Shown: positions 1 through 9,182, numbered from the stretch's first letter. The stretch is 64,000 nucleotides of DNA from JARYGU01 sp033795365 (GCA_033795365.1 JARYGU010000022.1:23560-87559); one strand, 5' to 3'. The notes: generated from the sequence alone by a model not told the origin. Numbers and translations are program-made.

Positions 1-115
1 CCGTCTTCGAGCCGACATAGATGAAGCAGACCTTCGTCTTCTCCTGAGCAATAGCAGCCGCGGCAAAGCCGAACACGGCTGCCGAGGTTGCAAGAGCGAG
101 TATCAGTTTTTTCAT
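1..115 (-). CDS. BMP-family ABC transporter substrate-binding protein (N-terminus only)
   Basis: Only the first 38 codons lie in the window; the gene runs off the left edge. The N-terminus is a clear signal peptide (MKK, hydrophobic core, AAAIAQ cleavage region) followed by KVCFIYVGS, which resembles the first beta strand of periplasmic Bmp/PnrA-type binding proteins. It is the last visible gene of a leftward operon with an ATPase and two permeases of the same importer type, which supports the assignment. The ligand is probably a nucleoside or purine-like compound by analogy with the family; the sequence here cannot show it. Confidence 0.75.
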   Translation of the reverse strand, partial: MKKLILALATSAAVFGFAAAAIAQEKTKVCFIYVGSKT

Positions 116-167
116 TTTGACCTCTGTAGGTTTTTAAAATGGGTTTTCCCGTCGTTCTTGTTCTTCT

Positions 168-1088
168 TCACCGATCAGGCACGAATGGTTTGCCGAGAGA
201 GGCAGGCGTGTTGATCAATGTCATGCGTCGATTGTGCGATATCAGAATGAGTACGACAACTGTGGCGGCGTAGGGAAGAGCCGAAAGGAACTGCGAAGGA
301 ATGCCGAGACCAAGCGCCTGGGCGTGAAGCTGGCTGATCGAGACCGCGCCGAAAAGATAGCCGCCCGCAAGCAGACGCCATGGACGCCAGGATGCGAAGA
401 CGACGAGCGCCAGCGCGATCCAGCCGCGTCCGGCAGACATGTTCTCCACCCATTGCGGCGTGTAGACGAGCGAAAGCTGCGCGCCCGCGAGGCCGGCACA
501 TGCGCCGCCGAACATCACCGCGAGATAGCGCATGCGGATGACGTCGATACCGAGCGCATGGGCGGAGGCATGGTTGTCGCCGATGGCGCGGATCTTCAGG
601 CCGGTCCGGCTGCGGAAGAGGAACCAGTGCACGCCGGCGACGAGCGCGATCGACATGTAGAAGATCAGGTCCTGACGGAAGAGAAGCGGACCGAGGACGG
701 GGATCTCGCTGAGCAGCGGTATGGCGACGGGCTGCAGCTTCGTACCCGACATACCGACATAAGGCTCTCCAAGCTGCCCGGATATGCCGATGCCGAGGAT
801 CGTCAGCGCAAGCCCCGTCGCCACCTGGTTGGCGACAAGCGTCAGCGTCAGAAACCCGAAGAGCAGCGAGAAAAGCGCGCCGCCCGCGATGCCCGCCAGG
901 ATGCCGATATAGGGCGAGCCCGTCATCTGCGTCGCGGCGAAGGCGAGCACGGCGCCCATCACCATCATGCCCTCGACGCCGAGATTGAGCACGCCGGCGC
1001 GTTCCGCCACAAGCTCGCCCATCGCCGCCAGCACCAGCGGCGTCGCGGCGGTAATGACGGTCAGGAGAATGGCCTCGACGATACCCAT
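168..1088 (-). CDS. ABC transporter permease, BMP/nucleoside type (second permease)
   Basis: A 306-residue, very hydrophobic inner-membrane protein with about eight to ten predicted spans. It belongs to the BPD_transp_2 permease superfamily (branched-chain amino acid, ribose and YufQ/NupQ-like permeases). The family stretch LGVEGMMVMGA follows the N-terminal RAGVLNLG. Its ATG overlaps the stop of the upstream permease by one base (TGATG), which implies translational coupling. With the partner permease it should form the heteromeric channel of a nucleoside-like importer. Substrate is inferred from family only. Confidence 0.85.
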   Translation of the reverse strand: MGIVEAILLTVITAATPLVLAAMGELVAERAGVLNLGVEGMMVMGAVLAFAATQMTGSPYIGILAGIAGGALFSLLFGFLTLTLVANQVATGLALTILGIGISGQLGEPYVGMSGTKLQPVAIPLLSEIPVLGPLLFRQDLIFYMSIALVAGVHWFLFRSRTGLKIRAIGDNHASAHALGIDVIRMRYLAVMFGGACAGLAGAQLSLVYTPQWVENMSAGRGWIALALVVFASWRPWRLLAGGYLFGAVSISQLHAQALGLGIPSQFLSALPYAATVVVLILISHNRRMTLINTPASLGKPFVPDR

Positions 1089-2182
1089 CAGCTTGCACCG
1101 CTTTGCGCCGCGCCGGGCCGTCCGGCGAGGACCAGCCTGATCCTGTAGAGGATCAGCGTGTCGCAGGAGAGCACGAAGAACAGCAGCAGCCCCTGGAAGA
1201 CGCGCGTCACCTTGTCCGAGACGCTCAGCGTCAGTTGCACCGCCTCGCCCCCGACATAGGTCAGCGCCAGGAAAAGCCCCGCCGCAACGATGCCGAGCGG
1301 GTTGAGACGGCCGAGGAAGGCGACGATGATGGCCGTGAAGCCGTATCCCGGCGAGATGATCGGTTGCAGCTTGTTGATCGCGCCGCTGACCTCGCTGATG
1401 CCGGCGAGACCGGCAAGCGCACCGGAAAGCAGCATCGAGAACCAGATCATCTTCCGTGACGAGAAGCCCGCGAAGCGCCCTGCTCTTTGCGACTGGCCGA
1501 GCACGGTGATCTCGAAGCCTTTCAGCGTGTAGCGCATCATGAACCAGAGCGCGATCGCCGCTATGATCGCGAAGGCGAAGCCGAGATTGGTGCGTCCGGA
1601 CGAGACCAGCTCCGGCAGGATCGCTTCCGGCGCGAAATCGCGCGTCACCGGAAAATTGTAGGCATCCGGGCTGCGCCAGGGTCCGCGAACCATCCAGTCG
1701 AGGAAAAGCTGCGCGATATAGACCAGCATCAGGCTGGTCAGGATTTCATTGGTGTTCATATGCGCCTTGAGGAAGGCGGGGATGGCCGCGTAGAGCGCAC
1801 CGCCGATCATGCCGAAAATCAGCATCAGCGGCAGCACCAGCGGCGAGTGCCATTCGTAAAATACGACCGGTATGATCGAGCCGGCGATCGCCCCGGCTGT
1901 GAACTGGCCCTCCGCTCCGATATTCCAGTTGTTCGAGCGGTAGCAGATCGAAAGCCCGACACCGATGAGGATCAGCGGCGCAGCCTTGATCGCGATCTCA
2001 TGGATGGACCAGATGTCGAGCAGCGGCTCGACGAAAAAGCCGTAGAGCGCGGAAAACGGGTCCTTGCCCAGAAGCGCGAACATGATGCCGCCGGCGATTA
2101 CCGTCAGAAACAGCGCGATGAACGGCGAAAGCACCGAATAGAAGGCCGAAGCCTGCGGCCGTTTCTCAAGCTCGATGCGCAT
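1088..2182 (-). CDS. ABC transporter permease, BMP/nucleoside type (first permease)
   Basis: A 364-residue integral membrane protein of the YufP/NupP-like permease family. It has a longer N-terminus than its partner, and the motif NNWNIGAEGQFTAGA near residue 85 corresponds to the NIGAEGQ signature of this family. It overlaps the ATPase gene by 17 bases and the second permease by one base, so the operon is tightly coupled. It probably pairs with the second permease to form the transmembrane channel energised by the upstream ATPase. Confidence 0.86.
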   Translation of the reverse strand: MRIELEKRPQASAFYSVLSPFIALFLTVIAGGIMFALLGKDPFSALYGFFVEPLLDIWSIHEIAIKAAPLILIGVGLSICYRSNNWNIGAEGQFTAGAIAGSIIPVVFYEWHSPLVLPLMLIFGMIGGALYAAIPAFLKAHMNTNEILTSLMLVYIAQLFLDWMVRGPWRSPDAYNFPVTRDFAPEAILPELVSSGRTNLGFAFAIIAAIALWFMMRYTLKGFEITVLGQSQRAGRFAGFSSRKMIWFSMLLSGALAGLAGISEVSGAINKLQPIISPGYGFTAIIVAFLGRLNPLGIVAAGLFLALTYVGGEAVQLTLSVSDKVTRVFQGLLLFFVLSCDTLILYRIRLVLAGRPGAAQSGAS

Positions 2183-3746
2183 GAGCCGCCTCTCCCGCTT
2201 CCGTCTTGCCGTACATGCCGCCCATCAAAAGGCCGATCTTCTCCCGGGTCAGCTCGCGGGCCGGATAGGCGTCCGAAAGCCGCCCTTCGCTGATGACGGC
2301 GATCTCGGTCGCCACTTCGAAGATCTCGTCGAGATCCTGGCTGATCACGAGGACCGCGGAGCCCGCTTCGGCGAGATCGACGAGCGCCTGTCGGATCCTG
2401 CTTGCCGCGCCGGCATCGACGCCCCAGGTCGGCTGGTTGACCACGAGAACTGCCGGCTGGCGATCGAGTTCGCGTCCGACGATGAACTTTTGCAGATTGC
2501 CGCCGGAAAGCGAACCGGCGACCGGGTTCTCGCCGCTCTTGCGCACATCCATCGCCTCGCTGATCCGCGCCGAAGCGCGTTTCACCGCGCCATGACGGAT
2601 AATGCCGAGAAGACCGCCGCCGATGAAGGCCTTTCGGTCGGACTGGCTGCGCGCCAGCACGAGATTGTCGGAAAGCGAGAGCGCGGGAACGGCGGCGTGG
2701 CCATGCCGCTCCTCCGGTACGAAGCCGGCACCCATCAGCCGGCGCGCGGTGATGCCGAGCGTTCCGACGGGCTTCTGGCGGATGAATACGGATGCCGCTT
2801 CGCTCGTGGGATATTCGCCGGAAAGCGCATCGAAGAGCTCGCTCTGGCCGTTTCCGGCGACGCCGGCGATCGCCAGGATCTCGCCACCCCGGACCTTGAG
2901 GCAGATATTCTTGAGCGAAACGGCGAAAGGCGTGCGCGCCGCGGCGCTCAGGTGGCGCGCCTCGAGCAGGACCTCGCCCCTGGCGTTCGTCCCCTCGGCG
3001 CTCACGACCGCGATGTCGCTCCCGACCATCATGCGCGCAAGCGTGGCTGGCGTTTCCCTCCTCGGATCGCACGCGCCGGTCACCTTGCCACGCCTGAGAA
3101 CGGTCGCACGGTCGCAGATGCGCTGAACCTCCTCCAGACGGTGGCTGATATAGAGGATGGACCGGCCTTCCGCCTTCAGCTTGGCCAGCGTTTCGAAGAG
3201 GCGGTCCGCCTCCTGCGGCGTGAGCACCGATGTCGGCTCGTCCAGGATGACGAGATCGGGGTTTTGCAGCAGCGTGCGGACGATCTCGATGCGCTGCCGT
3301 TCGCCGACCGAAAGATCGGCGACATGAGCTTTCGGATCGAGCGGCAGGCCGTATTCATGCGAAAGACGCGAAGCCTCCTCGGCGACTTTCGCAAGCGAGA
3401 TGCCGGGATCGAGCGAGAGCGCGATGTTTTCTGCGACGGTCAGGGCGTCGAAGAGGGAAAAGTGCTGGAACACCATGCCGATGCCGATGCGGCGCGCTGC
3501 CGCCGGGCTTGCGATCAGCACCGGCTCGCCTCTCCAGAGGATCTGCCCGTCCGTCGGTGCAAGCACGCCGAAGAGCATCTTGACCAGCGTCGACTTTCCG
3601 GCCCCGTTCTCTCCCAGCAATGCGTGGATTTCCCCCGGCCGGATATCGAGGTCGATGGCGTCACAGGCCGCGAATGAACCGAACAGCTTGGTCAGGTTGC
3701 GCACAGCCAGCAACGGACTGTCCTCGGACGCTCCTACGGCTGACAC
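2166..3746 (-). CDS. ABC transporter ATP-binding protein with two nucleotide-binding domains
   Basis: This 526-residue protein has the tandem-domain layout of sugar/nucleoside importer ATPases (RbsA/YufO type). Domain 1 carries Walker A GENGAGKS at residues 45-52, the signature LSVGERQRIEI and Walker B LVILDEPTS. Domain 2 has the degenerate P-loop GVAGNGQSE and the signature LSGGNLQK. Loss of the Walker A lysine in the second domain is usual for the family. The start is GTG at 3746. It is the first gene of the operon and lies 45 bases downstream of the quinone oxidoreductase stop, so read-through from pcs-qor is possible. Confidence 0.9.
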   Translation of the reverse strand: MSAVGASEDSPLLAVRNLTKLFGSFAACDAIDLDIRPGEIHALLGENGAGKSTLVKMLFGVLAPTDGQILWRGEPVLIASPAAARRIGIGMVFQHFSLFDALTVAENIALSLDPGISLAKVAEEASRLSHEYGLPLDPKAHVADLSVGERQRIEIVRTLLQNPDLVILDEPTSVLTPQEADRLFETLAKLKAEGRSILYISHRLEEVQRICDRATVLRRGKVTGACDPRRETPATLARMMVGSDIAVVSAEGTNARGEVLLEARHLSAAARTPFAVSLKNICLKVRGGEILAIAGVAGNGQSELFDALSGEYPTSEAASVFIRQKPVGTLGITARRLMGAGFVPEERHGHAAVPALSLSDNLVLARSQSDRKAFIGGGLLGIIRHGAVKRASARISEAMDVRKSGENPVAGSLSGGNLQKFIVGRELDRQPAVLVVNQPTWGVDAGAASRIRQALVDLAEAGSAVLVISQDLDEIFEVATEIAVISEGRLSDAYPARELTREKIGLLMGGMYGKTEAGEAAHAHRA

Positions 3747-3791
3747 TCTACCTCTCTTCTCTCCGCCTGCTTCCCCGGCCCTTTCCGGGTC

Positions 3792-4763
3792 TCAGGGAAC
3801 AAGCAACGTCGTTCCGCTCGTTTTTCTTGTTTCCAGATCCGTGTGGGCGCGTCCCGCCTCGGCCAGCGGATATGTCTGGTTGATATTGATACGCACTTTG
3901 TTGCTGCGCACAATATCGAAGAGCGAATTTGCGCAGGCATCCAGAGCTTCGCGTGTGGAAATATAGTGGAACAGGCTGGGCCTCGTTGCGAAGAGCGAGC
4001 CCTTCTGCGCGAGCAGCGTGATGTTGAAGGCCTCGACCGCACCGGAGGAATTGCCGAAGCTCACCCACAAGCCCCGCGGCTTCAGGCAGTCGAGCGATTT
4101 CGGAAACGTATCCTTGCCGACGGAATCGTAGACGACGTCGACGCCCCTGCCATCGGTGATCTCCCTGACCCGCGCGACGAAATCCTCGCTGTCGTAAGGG
4201 ATGACGTGGTCGTAGCCATGGGCAAGCGCCAGATCGATCTTTGCCTTCGATCCTGCCGTGCCAATGACGGTGGCGCCCAGTGCCTTCGCCCATTGCCCGG
4301 CAATAAGGCCGACGCCGCCGGCTGCCGCGTGGAACAGGATCACGTCACCGGGTTTGACCTCAAAGGTCTGGTTGAGCAGGTATTGCGCGGTCATCCCCTT
4401 GAGCATCATCGCGGCCGCGGTCTCCAGCGATATGCCCTCGGGCACTTTCACGAGGTGGCGGGTCGCGACGTTGCGTTCGGCCGCATAGGCACCGTCGGCG
4501 GAGGCATAGGCGACGCGATCCCCGATGGCGAAATCCGTCACGCCGTCACCGACGGCGGTCACCGTTCCGGCCCCTTCCTTGCCCGGAATGAAGGGCGGTT
4601 CGGCCTTGTAGAGCCCGGTGCGGAAATAGACGTCGATGAAGTTGAGGCCGATCGCGGCCTGCCGGATCTGCACTTCGCCGGGTCCGGGCGGGCCGAGCGG
4701 CACCTCTTCGAGCTTCAGCACCTCCGGACCGCCGAGCGATCGCACGAATATGGCCTTTGTCAT
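3792..4763 (-). CDS. NADPH:quinone oxidoreductase, zinc-independent MDR family
   Basis: A 323-residue medium-chain dehydrogenase/reductase of the quinone oxidoreductase (Qor/zeta-crystallin) subfamily. The N-terminal GroES-like domain contains GLNFIDVYFRTGLY and PFIPGKEGAGTV. The Rossmann domain contains AAAGGVGLIAGQWAKALGA, the NADPH-binding motif of the subfamily. The catalytic zinc ligands of alcohol dehydrogenases are absent, as expected. It starts 12 bases after the pcs stop on the same strand, so the two genes are probably co-transcribed, although no biochemical link is known. Confidence 0.88.
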   Translation of the reverse strand: MTKAIFVRSLGGPEVLKLEEVPLGPPGPGEVQIRQAAIGLNFIDVYFRTGLYKAEPPFIPGKEGAGTVTAVGDGVTDFAIGDRVAYASADGAYAAERNVATRHLVKVPEGISLETAAAMMLKGMTAQYLLNQTFEVKPGDVILFHAAAGGVGLIAGQWAKALGATVIGTAGSKAKIDLALAHGYDHVIPYDSEDFVARVREITDGRGVDVVYDSVGKDTFPKSLDCLKPRGLWVSFGNSSGAVEAFNITLLAQKGSLFATRPSLFHYISTREALDACANSLFDIVRSNKVRININQTYPLAEAGRAHTDLETRKTSGTTLLVP

Positions 4764-4775
4764 GACGGATGTCTC

Positions 4776-5504
4776 CTATGCGGCGCGGCCGAGCGAGGGA
4801 ACAAATTGCAGCACGGCGCCGATGACATAAAGATAGACCCCCGTGGCGATGACGCCATAGGCGACCCAGTCCGGCGTGGCAAAATGCAGCAACAGCGCAT
4901 AGATGCCGAGAATCGACCAAAGGAAGAAGACGGCCAGATTGAGCGGTCTCAGGCGCTGGACGCGCACGGGATGAAGGAAGTTGATCGGCATGAAGGTCAG
5001 CAGCACCGATACGAAGACCACGATCGAAGCCGTGATCTCGCTTGCCTGGATGACGAACAGCGTGAAGACCACCATGTTCCAGACGACGGGAAAGCCGGAA
5101 AAGAAATACTCCTCCGTCTTCATGCCCATGTCGGCATAGTAGATCGCGCTCGAAACGACGATCGCGCCTGCCGCCACGAAGGACCACGGCTCGCCGATCA
5201 TGCCGCTCTGATAGAGCGCGAAGGCTGGCAATAGCACATAGGTCACGTAGTCGATGACATTGTCGAGCGTGTCGCCGGACCAGTTCGGCAGGACTTCCTT
5301 GACGCGGACCTTTCTGGCGATCGGGCCGTCGATGCCGTCGACCAGCAATGCGAGCCCCAGCCACCAGAACATGTCGACGAAACGGTGCTCCGCGGCTGCG
5401 ACGACGCCGAGAAAGGCGAGAAAGGAGCCAGAAGCCGTCAGGATGTGGACGGAAAATGCCCGGATTTCGGCGTAAGGCACGCGTTTGTAGTTGAAGAATT
5501 TCAT
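4776..5504 (-). CDS. pcs: Phosphatidylcholine synthase
   Basis: A 242-residue membrane protein of the CDP-alcohol phosphotransferase superfamily. It condenses choline with CDP-diacylglycerol to give phosphatidylcholine, the one-step route found in rhizobia and other host-associated bacteria. The catalytic motif reads DGIDGPIARK followed by GDTLDNVID, with the conserved aspartates and the longer spacing typical of Pcs. About eight hydrophobic segments are visible. The start MKFFNYKRVPYAEIRAFSVH matches the usual short cytoplasmic N-terminus. It heads a two-gene unit with qor. Confidence 0.92.
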   Translation of the reverse strand: MKFFNYKRVPYAEIRAFSVHILTASGSFLAFLGVVAAAEHRFVDMFWWLGLALLVDGIDGPIARKVRVKEVLPNWSGDTLDNVIDYVTYVLLPAFALYQSGMIGEPWSFVAAGAIVVSSAIYYADMGMKTEEYFFSGFPVVWNMVVFTLFVIQASEITASIVVFVSVLLTFMPINFLHPVRVQRLRPLNLAVFFLWSILGIYALLLHFATPDWVAYGVIATGVYLYVIGAVLQFVPSLGRAA

Positions 5505-5702
5505 CGGCTGTCGTTATCCGTCCCCACCCGAAACTTCGCGCCAATGGCGGTCCTCGGTCGTCTGCGGGTAATATGCACCGAATGGGCGGCTCTGCCAGTC
5601 AAATTCGGCGTCTTTTCGCAGGAGCCGGCCGGGGAGCTCGCAGATGCGCTGATTGATCCCATGGATTTTGGACGGTTGGAGCACTAAACTCCATAAGGAA
5701 CC

Positions 5703-5716
5703 GATTTGCGCAAATC
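5703..5716. promoter_or_regulatory. 14-bp perfect palindrome upstream of the UbiH-type gene
   Basis: GATTTGCGCAAATC is a perfect inverted repeat ending 27 bases before the ATG of the hydroxylase at 5744. Its position in the short region between divergent pcs and the hydroxylase suggests an operator, but the cognate regulator is unknown and chance cannot be excluded. Confidence 0.35.
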
Positions 5717-5743
5717 TGTGGGTAAAGGCCGGAAGGACGGGCA

Positions 5744-6955
5744 ATGAGCATGCAGGAATTCGATATCGCCATTGCAGGGGCCGGTCTCGCCGGCAGCCTT
5801 TCCGCGCTGGCGCTCGCCGATTCGGGGCGGCGGGTCGCCCTGATCGCTCCCGCCCGTCAACGCGGCGACGGCCGCACCACCGCATTGATGGATCAGTCCA
5901 TCGCCTTCCTCCGGGAACTCGGTCTCTGGCAGGCCGTGGAGCCCCTTGCAGCACCGATGGAAACGATGCAGATCCTCGACGGGACGTCGCGTCTTTTCCG
6001 CGCCCCTCCGGTTTCCTTCCGCGCGAGCGAAGTCTCGCTGGACGCATTCGGCTACAATATTCCGAATGCCCCCTTCCTCGAGATTCTCGAAAAGGCGATC
6101 GCCGGGAAGGAAATGATTAGCCAGATAAATTCCGGCGTCAGGACGCTCTCCCTTTCAGGGAGTGCTGCAGCCTTGACGCTGGACAATGGCGAGACAATCC
6201 TGGCCGGACTGGTCGTCGGGGCGGACGGACGCCGGTCCGTCATTCGCGAGCAGGCCGGAATCCGCACCCGCAACTGGTCCTATCCGCAGGCGGCGCTCGT
6301 CCTGAATTTCTCCCACGAGCGGCCGCACGCAAATGTCTCCACCGAATTTCACACCGAAAGCGGGCCTTTCACGCAGGTGCCCCTGCCCGGCAATCGCTCC
6401 AGTCTCGTCTGGGTGCTACCGCCGCAGGAAGCGCAGGAAAAGGCGATGCTGTCTGCGGCAGCCCTCGGCGAAGCCGTCGAGCGGCGCATGCAATCGATGC
6501 TCGGCAAGGTCACGATCGAGGAAGGGCCGCAGATATTTCCCCTCTCCGGCATGATCGCCGATCGTTTCGGCAAGGAGCGCGTGGCGCTGATCGGCGAGGC
6601 TGCCCATGCCCTTCCGCCTATCGGCGCGCAGGGGCTCAATCTCAGCCTGCGCGACATCATGGCGCTGCGCTCGCTTCTTCCCGCCGGCGGCGCAATCCCG
6701 GCCGCTCTCGGCGAAAATTTCGATCGCCGGCGCCAGGCCGATGTGCGCAGCCGCACGACGAGCGTCGACCTGCTCAACCGCTCCCTGCTTTCGAGTTTCC
6801 TGCCGGTGCAGATCCTGCGTTCTGCAGGTCTGTATCTCCTGTCGGGGATAGGACCGCTCAGAAGCATCGTCATGCGAGAGGGCATCGAGCCCGGCGGGTC
6901 GTTCAAGGCGCTGCGCAATTCCCTGCGGCAACGGTCCGCCCGGCAGCGCGCCTGA
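5744..6955 (+). CDS. UbiH/UbiF-family FAD-dependent hydroxylase
   Basis: A 403-residue class A flavoprotein monooxygenase related to the ubiquinone-ring hydroxylases. The N-terminal FAD-binding motif GAGLAG is at residues 12-17, with DGRTTALMD shortly after. The second FAD motif reads LVVGADGRRS. The third motif, normally GDAAH, reads IGEAAHALPPIGAQGLNLSLRD, an Asp-to-Glu change at the ribityl-contacting residue. Family assignment is firm, but which ring position it hydroxylates cannot be read from sequence. The gene stands alone, rightward and divergent from pcs. Confidence 0.85.
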   Translation: MSMQEFDIAIAGAGLAGSLSALALADSGRRVALIAPARQRGDGRTTALMDQSIAFLRELGLWQAVEPLAAPMETMQILDGTSRLFRAPPVSFRASEVSLDAFGYNIPNAPFLEILEKAIAGKEMISQINSGVRTLSLSGSAAALTLDNGETILAGLVVGADGRRSVIREQAGIRTRNWSYPQAALVLNFSHERPHANVSTEFHTESGPFTQVPLPGNRSSLVWVLPPQEAQEKAMLSAAALGEAVERRMQSMLGKVTIEEGPQIFPLSGMIADRFGKERVALIGEAAHALPPIGAQGLNLSLRDIMALRSLLPAGGAIPAALGENFDRRRQADVRSRTTSVDLLNRSLLSSFLPVQILRSAGLYLLSGIGPLRSIVMREGIEPGGSFKALRNSLRQRSARQRA

Positions 6956-7019
6956 CTGGATGGGATAGAGCAGGACCGTCACAGTGGCGCGGCCCCGGCC
7001 TTCGAAGCCGCGCGGATTG

Positions 7020-7781
7020 CTATCCGATTTGCGAGAGAATCGGAAATGTCTGCTGGAACCAGATCGCGACCGCGCTGATATAGCCGAAGATGAAGGCCAG
7101 TCCGGTCAGGATGAGGAGCGCGCCCATCACCTTCTCGACCATGCCGAGATGGCGGCGGAACCGCACGAGGAAGCGCATGAAAGCGCCGGAAAAGCCGGCG
7201 GCGATCCAGAAGGGAACGGCAAGCCCCAGCGAATAGATCGCAAGCAGGAAAGCCCCCTCTCCCACCGTCTCCCGGGATGCCGCCACGCCGAGGATCGCGC
7301 CGAGCACCGGCCCGATGCAGGGCGTCCATCCGAAGGCGAAGGCAAGCCCCATCAGATAGGCGCCCGAAAGCGTCGCCGGCCTGCCGGAACCCTGAAACCG
7401 CGCCTCGCGCGCAAAAAGCCCGATGCGCCATATTCCGAGGAAATGCAGGCCCATGAGGATGATGACGACGCCGCCGATCTGCGCCAGGATGTCGAGATGC
7501 CGGCGCAAGGCCATGCCGATCGTCGATGCGCCGGCCCCGAGCGCGACGAACACGGTGGCAAATCCGAGCGTGAAGAAAAACGCCGAGAGAAGCACCGCCG
7601 AACGAGCCCCGCGGTCCTCGACTGCGACGGCTCCGCCCCCTCCGCCGCCCCTGAACTGATCGACCGAGATCCCGGCCATATAGCAAAGATAGGGCGGAAC
7701 GAGCGGCAGCACGCAGGGAGAGAGAAATGACAGCGCGCCGGCGAAAAGCGCGCTCAGAAGGGATATTTCGGCGATCGACAA
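7020..7781 (-). CDS. ccdA: Cytochrome c biogenesis protein CcdA
   Basis: An integral membrane thiol-disulfide transporter that passes electrons from cytoplasmic thioredoxin to periplasmic cytochrome c maturation partners. The TTG start at 7781 gives 253 residues, the normal CcdA length, and is preceded by a good Shine-Dalgarno (CCGGAGAG). A longer frame extends upstream to 8018 but adds a charged, non-homologous leader. The active-site cysteines lie in SFLSPCVLPLVPPYL (Cys23) and FGWTPCIGPVLGA. Six or so hydrophobic helices are visible. A stretch of glycines (residues around 45-50) enlarges the first loop. Confidence 0.88.
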   Translation of the reverse strand: MSIAEISLLSALFAGALSFLSPCVLPLVPPYLCYMAGISVDQFRGGGGGGAVAVEDRGARSAVLLSAFFFTLGFATVFVALGAGASTIGMALRRHLDILAQIGGVVIILMGLHFLGIWRIGLFAREARFQGSGRPATLSGAYLMGLAFAFGWTPCIGPVLGAILGVAASRETVGEGAFLLAIYSLGLAVPFWIAAGFSGAFMRFLVRFRRHLGMVEKVMGALLILTGLAFIFGYISAVAIWFQQTFPILSQIG

Positions 7782-8020
7782 GAATCGGCTCTCCGGAAAT
7801 TGGCTGAATGCATGTGCCACAGCCTCTGCGTCACAGGGCTTTCCATCGCCCTTTCGCCGCTTCCTTACCTTCCGGGCCGGGGTGATGCCAATCACCTTTT
7901 GGCGAACGCGGCGAAATGCAGCAAAAGCTTTCATCTGCTTCATTTTCCGGGTTGACCCGGCAAGGTCGCCTGCATATGTTCCGCGCACTTCCGCGGGGGG
8001 CCGCATTGCCGCCCGCACGG

Positions 8021-8096
8021 GAGCGCGTAGCTCAGCCGGTAGAGCAACTGACTTTTAATCAGTAGGTCCAGGGTTCGAATCCCTGCGCGCTCACCA
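8021..8096 (+). tRNA. tRNA-Lys (anticodon TTT)
   Basis: A complete 76-nt cloverleaf can be folded by eye. The acceptor stem GAGCGCG pairs with CGCGCTC, followed by discriminator A and an encoded CCA at 8094-8096. The D arm is GCTC...GAGC, the anticodon stem ACTGA/TCAGT has loop CTTTTAA with anticodon TTT at 8054-8056, and the T arm contains GGTTCGAATCC. A run of six T at 8118-8123 may end the transcript. Confidence 0.97.
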
Positions 8097-8476
8097 TAAA
8101 CGCTTGATATATTGTAATTTTTTGCCCTCCGACATTCGGACGACACATTTCGGCTTTGCCGATGCCGACAATTCCGGCGGTTCCGAAACGGGCGTCTACC
8201 TGGCTTTCCTCCTTCGAGCAAAAGCGCGCCGTTTCACGGCAGGCAGGATCATGCAATCCGTGCCGCATCGCAGCGGCCGACGCGGCGATGATTTTGCCGG
8301 CGCCGCTCGAAGAGCGCAATGCCGCCATAGCCGAGATCGCGCGCGCCCTTGCACTGGAGGTCGCGACCTGATGGCGCTCCGCCGGAGCGCGGCGGCAAAC
8401 GCCGCGCTCGTATCTTTCCTCTCCTTCGGGAACATTGAGCGAGATTGCACCTTTCTCCCGAAAATGGAGGTGCGAG
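8097..8476. other. 380-bp stretch without a convincing gene
   Basis: Between tRNA-Lys and the GFA-family gene no coding frame could be supported. A 71-codon frame at 8156-8371 (+) is open but has no Shine-Dalgarno and no recognisable domain. Frames on the minus strand run through the tRNA and are artefacts. The T-run at 8118-8123 is the probable tRNA terminator, and the promoter for the gene at 8477 should lie near the right end. Confidence 0.5.
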
Positions 8477-8851
8477 ATGACTGTTCGAACCGGGTCCTGC
8501 ACATGCGGCCGTGTGCGATATTCCGTTCGTGGCGAGCCGAAACGCATCGGTATCTGCCATTGCACCGACTGCCGGAACGAGAGCGGATCGGCCTTCACCT
8601 ATTTCGGCGTATGGTCCGCCGGTGATTTCGCGACGGAAGGCGAAACGACCGTCCACAACGGCCGCCGCTTCTGCCCGACATGCGGAGCAAGAATGTTCTC
8701 GCATGATGAAAGCGAAGCGGAAGTCAAGCTCGGCAGCCTCTCGGACGCGCCGACCGGCCTGCGGCCGACCTATGAGCTCTGGATCAAGCGGCGGGAGGAG
8801 TGGCTGGTGCCGATCGCCGGTGCAGAGCAATTCGTCGAGGACAGGACCTGA
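8477..8851 (+). CDS. GFA-family (CENP-V/GFA domain) zinc-binding protein
   Basis: A 124-residue protein of the glutathione-dependent formaldehyde-activating enzyme (Gfa) fold. The start at 8477 follows GGAGG at 8466-8470. An upstream in-frame ATG at 8435 has no ribosome-binding site. The zinc ligands are visible as CTCG (Cys8, Cys10), CHCTDC (Cys27, Cys29, Cys32) and CPTC (Cys66, Cys69). Most members of this family are not true formaldehyde-activating enzymes, so the substrate should be left open. Confidence 0.85.
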   Translation: MTVRTGSCTCGRVRYSVRGEPKRIGICHCTDCRNESGSAFTYFGVWSAGDFATEGETTVHNGRRFCPTCGARMFSHDESEAEVKLGSLSDAPTGLRPTYELWIKRREEWLVPIAGAEQFVEDRT

Positions 8852-8990
8852 ATCCTGGCCGGTCGAGGCCTTCTGCGGCAAGGAAACCGTAAGTGTTTTC
8901 CACCGGGATGGGGTTCCACGTCCTTTCGGCGGCTTGTCCGTCCAGGGACCCCAATGTAATCATCCCGCTCCACTCAAGGAGAGAGATGAT

Positions 8991-9182
8991 ATGAGATTGA
9001 TCGTCGGGATTTTTTGCGCCGTTACCGCCACCGTGATCATCGCCGGATGCTCATCGACCGCCAGGGACCCGGAACTCGCGGAATATTATGCCGAGAAGAA
9101 CAGGGCCTATGCCCAATCGCAACGCCCCAGCATGCGCCCTGTAAGAAACGTTACGGACCGGCCTCGTATTCTTGAACATTGA
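8991..9182 (+). CDS. Small predicted lipoprotein (63 aa)
   Basis: The start at 8991 follows AAGGAGAGAG. The N-terminus MRLIVGIFCAVTATVIIAGC is a lipoprotein signal peptide with a lipobox-like IAGC. The mature part is only about 45 residues, polar, and ends PRILEH. No family is recognised. Similar tiny lipoproteins are common in rhizobia; its neighbour at 9291 is also a lipoprotein. Likely anchored in the outer or inner membrane; function unknown. Confidence 0.7.
   Translation: MRLIVGIFCAVTATVIIAGCSSTARDPELAEYYAEKNRAYAQSQRPSMRPVRNVTDRPRILEH

Noticed and set aside
7940..8221. Minus-strand frame across the tRNA-Lys gene
   Set aside because: Its protein contains the familiar antisense-tRNA peptide (AGIRTLDLLIKSQLLY); it is an artefact of the tRNA.
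8156..8371. 71-codon plus-strand frame after tRNA-Lys
   Set aside because: No Shine-Dalgarno, no domain and an arginine/alanine composition usual for random GC-rich frames.
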